From Mesocentrotus franciscanus (lineage: Eukaryota > Echinodermata > Echinoidea > Camarodonta > Strongylocentrotidae): DNA of 64,000 nt. Below are positions 52,158 to 61,100 of this stretch, in pieces (the first letter of the stretch is position 1; every line of letters begins with the position of its first letter). Position numbers and translations under genes: made by a program. The stretch lies in NCBI GenBank assembly GCA_037976565.1, contig CP137670.1:19703744-19767743 (forward strand). The letters run 5' to 3'. The notes below the pieces were generated by a model. The model ran no database searches. It was given only the letters and a program-made list of their open reading frames with translations, and was not told the origin of the DNA.

Positions 52158-55100
52158 CGGTCCGTAACAGTCTGTACTATTTTAGATGGTAGAAATTATA
52201 TCTACGTTTTTAAAGCCTTTTTTCCACTCTCAAATTTTCTAAAGTTGCCATATTCGAAATTCGATAACAGCATGGGTCTGTAACAGTCTGTTCTATTTCA
52301 GTTGGAAGAAATGATATCTATGTTTTTAAAGAAAACCTAGCATGTTTTCAACAATGAAATATTCTAAAAGTATCCATATTCATAATTCTAGTCTATAACA
52401 GCCTAGGCCTGTTGGTCCGCAACAGATGGTCTCATATAGGATGAAGGGCACTATCCAGTGACCGCCATTTTGAACTTTGCGACCTGTGAATCATGTGATA
52501 TAACAGTGATGATATGTCTAAAGTCCAGTCTGTTTTTGGCTTGCAACAGGTGCTCTTATATTATCTGTCTTCTATATTTGTATCTATTGTATACTTCTAT
52601 CTAATTTCATCTAACCAAGCATTCCTATACAATCTGTCAATCATACCTTTTTCTCCTTGGAATTTTTTTTAAAATTTGTAATCTTCTTAATAAATCTAAA
52701 ATACCTTACTTTGCAAAAATGTTCAAATCTTATGAAATACCGCTGACTGAAGAGGAATGATTCAATTAGGAATCATTTTCAAGTGTTTCCTGGACATTTT
52801 CATCATCATTTATAGAGAAAGCGGTAGTATCAAAGCTTCTAGAATGTGATAAATACTTCCATAACTGTTTTAGTAGGATCACGTTTTATTCATGTGAATT
52901 GATATATCGTTTATCTAAATGCGTGTCAGTTTTCAGTTTTCATGATATAACTCCAATACATGTGTTCTATAAAAAAAAGGGGGTATGCCATATTGTGGCT
53001 CAATCGTGTAATGTAGTACATAACTCATAATACGTCTAATGGCATTTCCACATTAACTGTCAAGGATGTGTGCCGTATAAAAACTTGGTATTATTTTCAT
53101 AACGATGCTTAGCCGGGTGTTTTAACGCATAATGAAATGACATAATATTGATAGTAATAATAACAATAATAATAATAATAATAATAATAATGTCTTGTTT
53201 ACCCAGGGTAGCCACATCAGTATTAATACTTTTTCTCCTGATGGCCCTGTAATCATATAATCACCCCGGCATTTCAATATCATCATAAGTTGTTCATAAC
53301 AAAAAGTCTACTGCATGGGTTATACAGTAAACTGGGTATATCATACAATCACACACTTGATCAGAATCTAAAACAATCACGAAGCATCTCACTACATTGG
53401 AGCTATTAAACAAACACCCCCTCAATCTCACGCTTATCTATGCATAATGCATGAGAAAGCTCCATATGGCACCGCGAATATGTCATAGTTCATGGTAATA
53501 CTTGCAACTGGTAGTATGGTATAAACTGCATTGAATACCATGTATGCAGTCTTATATTTGAAGTTGTGTTGCACTTCATAACCGAATAATCCGCAATTTA
53601 TAACATTGGGGAAGATTCCTTTCTTCACATCGCGATTACTAAATTCTAAACATTACTTTGAGCTAGCTCTTTTGCCGATTTCAATGATGTAAGAATGTAA
53701 ACATCATATTTGATTAGATTTTGTTTTTTTATTTGTGGATGATTGTTAAAGAGAATGCCTATCCTTTTATGACGTAGGTACTGGTATTAGTAAAACATAA
53801 ACTTGCTAAAAAGGGGACAAACGAATTAGGTCGGGAGTTTAGGAAAGTCTTATGGAGGACAGAGATACAAAAAGGCTATTTTGTGGGGGGGGCATGGGGA
53901 TTTATCTGCGATTAGCATTTTATATGTTTCTTTTTCTTAAGGTCATAAATATTACTGCCCAATAAAACATTTTACACACGACTTTACGAGTGGCAATCGA
54001 CACACAGGTTTTTGCTGACCCCTTGAAAAAGATCCCTTTCCTCATGAGAAGCAATATATGATATATTTTATTTTAACTTCTATTAACGAACCCAGGTTCA
54101 AAACAAAAAAGACTAGCTGCTCAATAAGGTACATTGCAGAGTTGCCAATTTTTGTATGAATAATCGCAAATTCTATAAGTTGTAACTTGTTTATATATAT
54201 TTTTTTCCATACTTGAACCTCGACGAGTTAACTTTAATTCTCATTAAAAACCAACGTATTGGGGTTCCATTGCAGTTTAAATGACCGACCACAAGCTGGT
54301 TGTTTTGTTATTTATCAAGATGCCTCTCTCTCTCTCTTTCTCCTCTCCCCTCTCTCTCTCTTTCTCCCACCTCTCTCTCTCTCTCTCTCTCTATTTCTCT
54401 CTCTTTCTCTCTCTTTCTCCCTCTCTATCTCTCTCTTTCTCCCCTCTCTATCTCTCTTTCTCCCCTCTCTATCTCTCTCTTTCTCCCTCTCAGTCTTTTT
54501 TCTATCTCTCTCAGTCTCTCTCTCTCTCTCTCTCTCTCAATGTCTCTATCAAGAAATAGTGATGAGTTACTTCTAAATATCAATAGCAATATGTGGACAT
54601 TTCAAGAGCAATCTATTTCATTTGGTATTGCTGGGATGTCACGCATTTACTTAGGGATGATAAGATTGAAAATTTCATGATATCTTTTCACTATTTCCAT
54701 TAGAAGTTATGCCCTTTTTAAATGAGTTTTTACCAGTGTATTTTTGTTTAACATAGTTATCTACAATGTTTGTAAATGTAAATGAACATCATGATTGAAA
54801 ACACAGAATTTTATCTATTGTTTCGAGTGTCGTTCAGTTAAAACATCTGTCATTTTCGAGTACCACTTGACTGCTTAATAATACCTGTTATCCTATTCAA
54901 AATCACCATGCATGTGTTTTCATAAAACGTCATAAAATTCAACTTGAAAACTGAGCGCCAACACTTTTGGAATATTGCAGCGGGAATTAAAGTCGTTGAA
55001 TTGATTTTGAAGGGGGATTCCTTTTTTGCTTAAAAAAGAGGGTATATTAACACAGTATGCTACATTACAGAGTTGCCAGTTTATGTTTGATTAATCGCAA

Positions 55101-58100
55101 ACTCTTTAAGTCATTACTCGGCTAATCTCTCTAATTTCTTTTCTTGGATCTCGACCAGTTCACTTTAATTCTTATTCTCATTTTCAACCAAGGTGTTAGG
55201 AGTTGAAGTTTCATAGCATTGTTAATGACAATAAGTTGGTTGTTTTCAATGCTGTTTATCAAGATCCCCCTCTCTCATCTCTCTTCTCTCTCTCTCACAG
55301 TCTCTCTCAACCCAAAGTGATGAGTCACTTCTAGTCATATATTGCAATATGGGAACACTCCAAGATCAATCTCTTTCATTTGGCCTTGCTGTGATGTCAC
55401 GCATTTACTTCGGAATGATAAGATTACAAAGTTCATAATAAATTTTCAGAATTTTCCATTACAAGCTATGCCCCCTTTAACTTGGTTGTTATCAGTGTAT
55501 TTTGGGGGAAGCATATGTACAATATGTGAATGTAAATGAACCATCATGATTCGAAACACAAACGTGTTTCTATTATATCAAGTGTCGTTTAGTTAATACA
55601 TCTGTCATTTTCGAGTACCGCTTGACTGCTTAATAATACCTGTTATCCTATTCAAAATCATCATGCATGAATTCATAAAACATCGTACAATTCAACTTGA
55701 AAACTAAGCGTCAACACTTTTTGAATATTGCCGCGGGCATTCAAATCCATTAAGGTAATTCTGAAGAGGGGGGTTCTTTTAAAAGGGAGGCAAATAGCAC
55801 AATGGTCAGAGTCACGCTGTCATTCCCTGTTCGGAGGGGAAAAAAAACAGAAGTACTATACAACATTTAAAAAAGGGCGATTCGTGTTTATAATGAAACA
55901 GGGAAAACATTCGTGTGGTTAGACGCATTGTGTGGTAAACCAAATAGTCCCGTAATCATATAAACCATTCCCCTCCCCATCCCCCCTCATTCTGTTTTAT
56001 CCCAGATTTGACACCCGTACACGCAAATAAGCAACAAACTGTACAAGTATGGAAGTTAGGATTTTAAAAATAATCGAAGAAGCGCATTCATTGCAAACTT
56101 GTTACAAAATGTTAGCAAATAAGGTAGTAATAATAGTTATGAAGTGATAAACTTTGACATATTAGCACTATTACTATGTGATCCAATTAAGATCTCGAAA
56201 AGTGTCGTCGTTTCAGGATCAATACCAGAAAACCAATGAAAAAACAAATGCCAATTATTAATGAAAAGTAACCTCATTTTATGTCAGTGAGAATGAGAAT
56301 GTATTTCTGAGAATAAGATTTCAGAGTGGACAGTATATGTACAGCAAGGATAATTCAAATACAAAAGAAATGTAATCAGAATTTTTTTAGATTATCCCTT
56401 TCAGGAAAGGAATTTAAAGGGCTTAATTTACCTCATGTCGTTCTTCAAATTGGCGAGTAATATTTTTTTCCTTTTATTTCTATACTGTTCTAATAAAATG
56501 TAATGTCTTTGAAAAAAGCATACCTGGATAAATTCTTTGTTTAAAGTTGACTGAAATTGCCAACTTTTTTAAAAAAAGAAAAACAACAATTTTTTGAACC
56601 CTCAAAGTACGTGTTGCCATTTAAAGAATTTTAAAGCTTATTTCCTCTTTTCAAATTCCTGAAATCAAACTCAATGAGGTCTTGCAACAAAAAAGGACAA
56701 AATGTAGGCAGAGATTTTTTCCCTTTCTATTCATGCATCTGAGATGATCTTAAGGCTCTGAATCAAAATTTAATAGGCCAAACAACCAAAAGAGAAATAT
56801 ATTACGAATGTCTCCTGTTGTGGTACGCACCTTGGCAAGAGTGTAACACCAGGTCCGAGGCTGGTCACCAGACCTTGCCACGCCGTGTAGGCTGGGGTAA
56901 CTTTTCCATCTCTACCAGTCACACCGTTATTGTTCTCAGCCCTCTTCTGCCCCCTCTTCGGCCCATCATTACCCCCGTCCACTCCGTCCTGTCCACCTCT
57001 TGACACCCCTCCACCACCACCACCACCACTGCTCTTCACTTTCCGTCGGAGGAGTTCCTCTACCCCTTGGAAGCCCTGCTCGAACTCTTCAGCGCTTATC
57101 TTCCCATCCCGGTCAGTGTCGAGTTCGTCGAAGACGCTGCCGAGCTCCGCGTCCGTTATTTCGAGGTCGCTTCCTAAGCATATATCACGGAGATCGTCGT
57201 ACTCGATGTATCCGCTACCGTTGAGGTCGCAGACTTCGAAAAGATGACGGATTCGTGATTCGTCCATGGTTTCGTACAGGGTTACGTAAATGAACAGTCC
57301 ATTCACTTATCTGCAGAATGTCATCACATTATCCATACGAGCCCATTTTCGGCTAATGTCCGATTATCAGGGTTGGAAATTTAATTATGATTAAAAAGGA
57401 TCTTAAAATAATCGTGAAGATATTTATTTCCCTCTCTCTTTAAAGTTTAAAACTTTCCTGTTCATATGAAGTTTAAGAAAACAATGACGCGAACCGTTTA
57501 AAGGCTGTGTAATGGTTGAGAACTTCACGGGTTATCCATGGATACAATACGCGGAATAATTGTCGGGTACAAAAATGTCGCCTGGAGAAAAGGATTTTGC
57601 ATAATCATATCACAATGAGAATACACGCACAATCAAAGCACCAACTGTCACTGAATAGATCTTTTCTGGGCAGCATACATCCCTAAATGTATTTCCAAAT
57701 AAAATCCAAATTCAATGGGGTTCCGAAGGTTTCCTTTCTTCCAAACAAGATGATAACAAAACGATCGACTACCGTTTTCGCTCCCCAACACAAAATGGCA
57801 AATGTCGCCGTTATCTTTCGACCTAGTGGTGGACCATATGCCACATCTGTTGCGAGATGTCGCAATTAAGGTCGGTCAGGTTTTATAACGCGGGGACTAA
57901 AATCCGCTGTTAATCAAAAGACCTGTTGCGGCATGAAACGTAATCCGTGTTGTCAACTTCAAAATGCTAAAAGTGGCCGCTCTTCTGCTGATGGTTTGTA
58001 GATATTCTCGTTAGCTATCTAGAGCTCTTGACGATATATGCCTTTCCGAACCATTTGATAATTAGCGGTCGTGTACATACCAGGCAAGGCGAGTGTGTCT

Positions 58101-61100
58101 TAGCCGGGTTGAACCCTAAACCACACTTCAACCTATATCGATGTAAATACATGACGTGTGTTATGTATGTCAAACCTTGGAGTATTGGTTTTTCTTCGAA
58201 CAGCCGGGCTTTCAAGCAATTGACGCAGATTTGGCGCGCATGTGCATTGTGTGCATGCAGGCCATATCATGAGAGTCTATACATTTAGCAGTATAATGTT
58301 ATGATATTATATTTATGCGAAGCTATATTAAATATAATAACATAATATTTAGTTGACTGGACAGAGGAGATATTAATGTGAAAACACCATGGGCAAACTC
58401 CTCATTATTTGATTTCATTTTCTTCTTTGTAAAAGAAGAAACACGAGGAAGATCCCATTTTGATACTTAAAGATTCATCTCTCTCATCTCTCTTCTCTCT
58501 CTCTCTCAATCTCTCCTCTATCTCTCACAGTCTCTCTCAACCCAAAGTGATGAGTTACTTCTAGTCATATATTGCAATAGGGGAACACTCCAAGATCAAA
58601 CTCTTTCATTTGGCCTTGCTGTGATGTCACGCATTTACTTCGGAATGATAAGATTACAAATTTCATAACAAATTTTCAGAATTTTCCATTACAAGCTATG
58701 CCCCCTTTAACTTGGTTGTTTTCAGTGTATTTTGGGGGAAGCATAGTTGTGTACAATATGTGAATGTAAATGAACCATCATGATTCGAAACACAAACGTG
58801 TTTCTATTATATCAAGTGTCGTTTAGTTAATACATCTGTCATTTTCGAGTACCGCTTGACTGCTTAATAATACCTGTTATCCTATTCAAAATCATCATGC
58901 ATGAATTCATAAAACGTCGTACAATTCAACTTGAAAACTAAGCGTCAACACTTTTTGAATATTGCCGCGGGCACTCAAAGCCATTAAGGTGATTCTGAAG
59001 AGGGGGGTCTCTACCATAAATATGAGTATATTTGGGACATTAATGGATATTGATTAAATGAAAAGAGGAAAAGTATTTGGGCCTCAGAAAAAATGTGGTA
59101 TAACTTCTATCCGGTCTTTAGCTTTTAGATGTAAGAGCAGTAAATGATTTTGGAAACATTTTGATCATTCATCAATTTGACAAACAATAAAACATTATAT
59201 CTTCTATTGCTACTTACGAGAGAGGGAAACGCAGAGAAAAGGAGATCAGACTAACCCACTTCAAGAATTTACGAAACAATAAATGAATTAATACAATCAA
59301 AATAGAAAATGGAATACATTTATATATTATCAAAACAAAAAACAGACTTCATGAAAAAAGATATTTTTAATTTAGTTTGATGCTATTTTGGGTGAAAATA
59401 TATCAGGAGGGTTTAGCCAATATTATTCAAATCAGATGCTAAATCTCTTGAAGGCCTGGCGTGATATTTGCTTTATTACTCAAACCACACAAAACTCACA
59501 CTATGCCTAGTTAATACATTTCGACGTGTAAACCTATATTTGAAGGTAAACAGAAAAAAAAAACACTTATAAACGCAAGATGAAGCAACAGGTGTTCGCA
59601 TTTATGTATAAGGTGTCTCAGAAAAAACCGTCAACACGGTCAGCTGCGCAGCACTGATATAGATTGATAAAATGGGTGTCATGAAATTAAATATTTATAT
59701 GTCAGTTATCCATTACTCTACTCATACACTGTCTGAAATAATTCTACCTGATAATGAAACATTGGTGCAATTTTATACCCAACGCTTTGATAATTTATAT
59801 TTTTAATAGTTTTGTTATCACCAGCTTAATGAAATAAAGTATGGTGTCTGTATGTAATTCTAATGTTTTTTTTTTTGTTGTTCTTGTAATAAAACGAAGT
59901 GGGTAAGTTCAAAGTAAAAAGTCGTTTGCGGAGTTCAGAGCATATATTGACATTAAATGTAATTTAATATAATGTATTTGGTCTTTGTATTCGGTAATTG
60001 ACCACCTCATCACAATTGTGAAAAGAAGACAGCTACAGTGGTTTGGGCATGTAACTAGATAGAAGAATAGCTTGGCAAACAACATCTTGCAAGGAGGAAC
60101 TGATGGAAGAAGAAAGAGGGACAGACTAACTACTACATGGACTGATAACATCAAGCAGTTGACTGGAATGTCATTTAAGCAGCTAACTAACAACTTAAAG
60201 GGATAGTTGAGTTATGTTGCAGAGGGCGCTACACAAAATAATTTTTTGTGAAATAATGAAAAACTGAGTGTTAAATTTGAATTAATATACAATTTAAATG
60301 ACAAAATCATCTTTGTTTGATCAAAATCGGTTTAGAGACAGCTGAAATATCCATATGTATAACAATTTATAATATTTGTGTGCTACCACAAATATTCGGT
60401 AATTTTGAACTAGCCGTTGAAAAGCGAGATAAGCGCCTTAATACGTTTTATTCCAGCCAATGCCAATATTGCCTTTTTGTTGGCTTTTTCATGTTGGTTA
60501 TAATACGCACAACCAGCCGGCCAGTGTATTGTTATTATTAATTAATTAATTAATTAATTGTCGCCGTTTTTTGGTTTAAGTGGAGCTAAATTGGTATGTT
60601 CGTATTGGCTAAATTTCACACATTTTGGGGTCTAAAATTACCTTCATAGCAATTTTAGGTCCTAAAAGAGCACTAGAAATGTCATAAACAATAATAAGAG
60701 CAATAACCATGCTCTTTGAAGGCATTCGCGGTCTGAAACAAGAACTCAACTATCCCTTTAAGACAATAAGTTATGGAAACCTTTAGTAGGCTAAAGAACC
60801 TCATCACCTGGTTAGATATGGCGCGTGGTAACAAAAAATAGCTTGAATCTGCACAAATAAGACTTTTAACCAATATTCTAATTTCTAAAGTATTTCGTTA
60901 TGCATAATAAGTGTAGGGCTGTTTATCACGATCTTCTCTGTTTCATACTCGATTGGCTTTAGATTGAATAATAATGACCTGCATGTTGATAACCTTCATT
61001 GTAAGAATATTGCTGGTAAAGCCCTGTATAGCAAAGTACGGCTGAAAATTCACTTATCATTCAGACTATTGGATATTTCATGACATTATAATCAGCCCTT

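Noticed and set aside
54259..54680. Overlapping Ser/Leu/Phe frames
   Set aside because: Products of the (CT)n tract.
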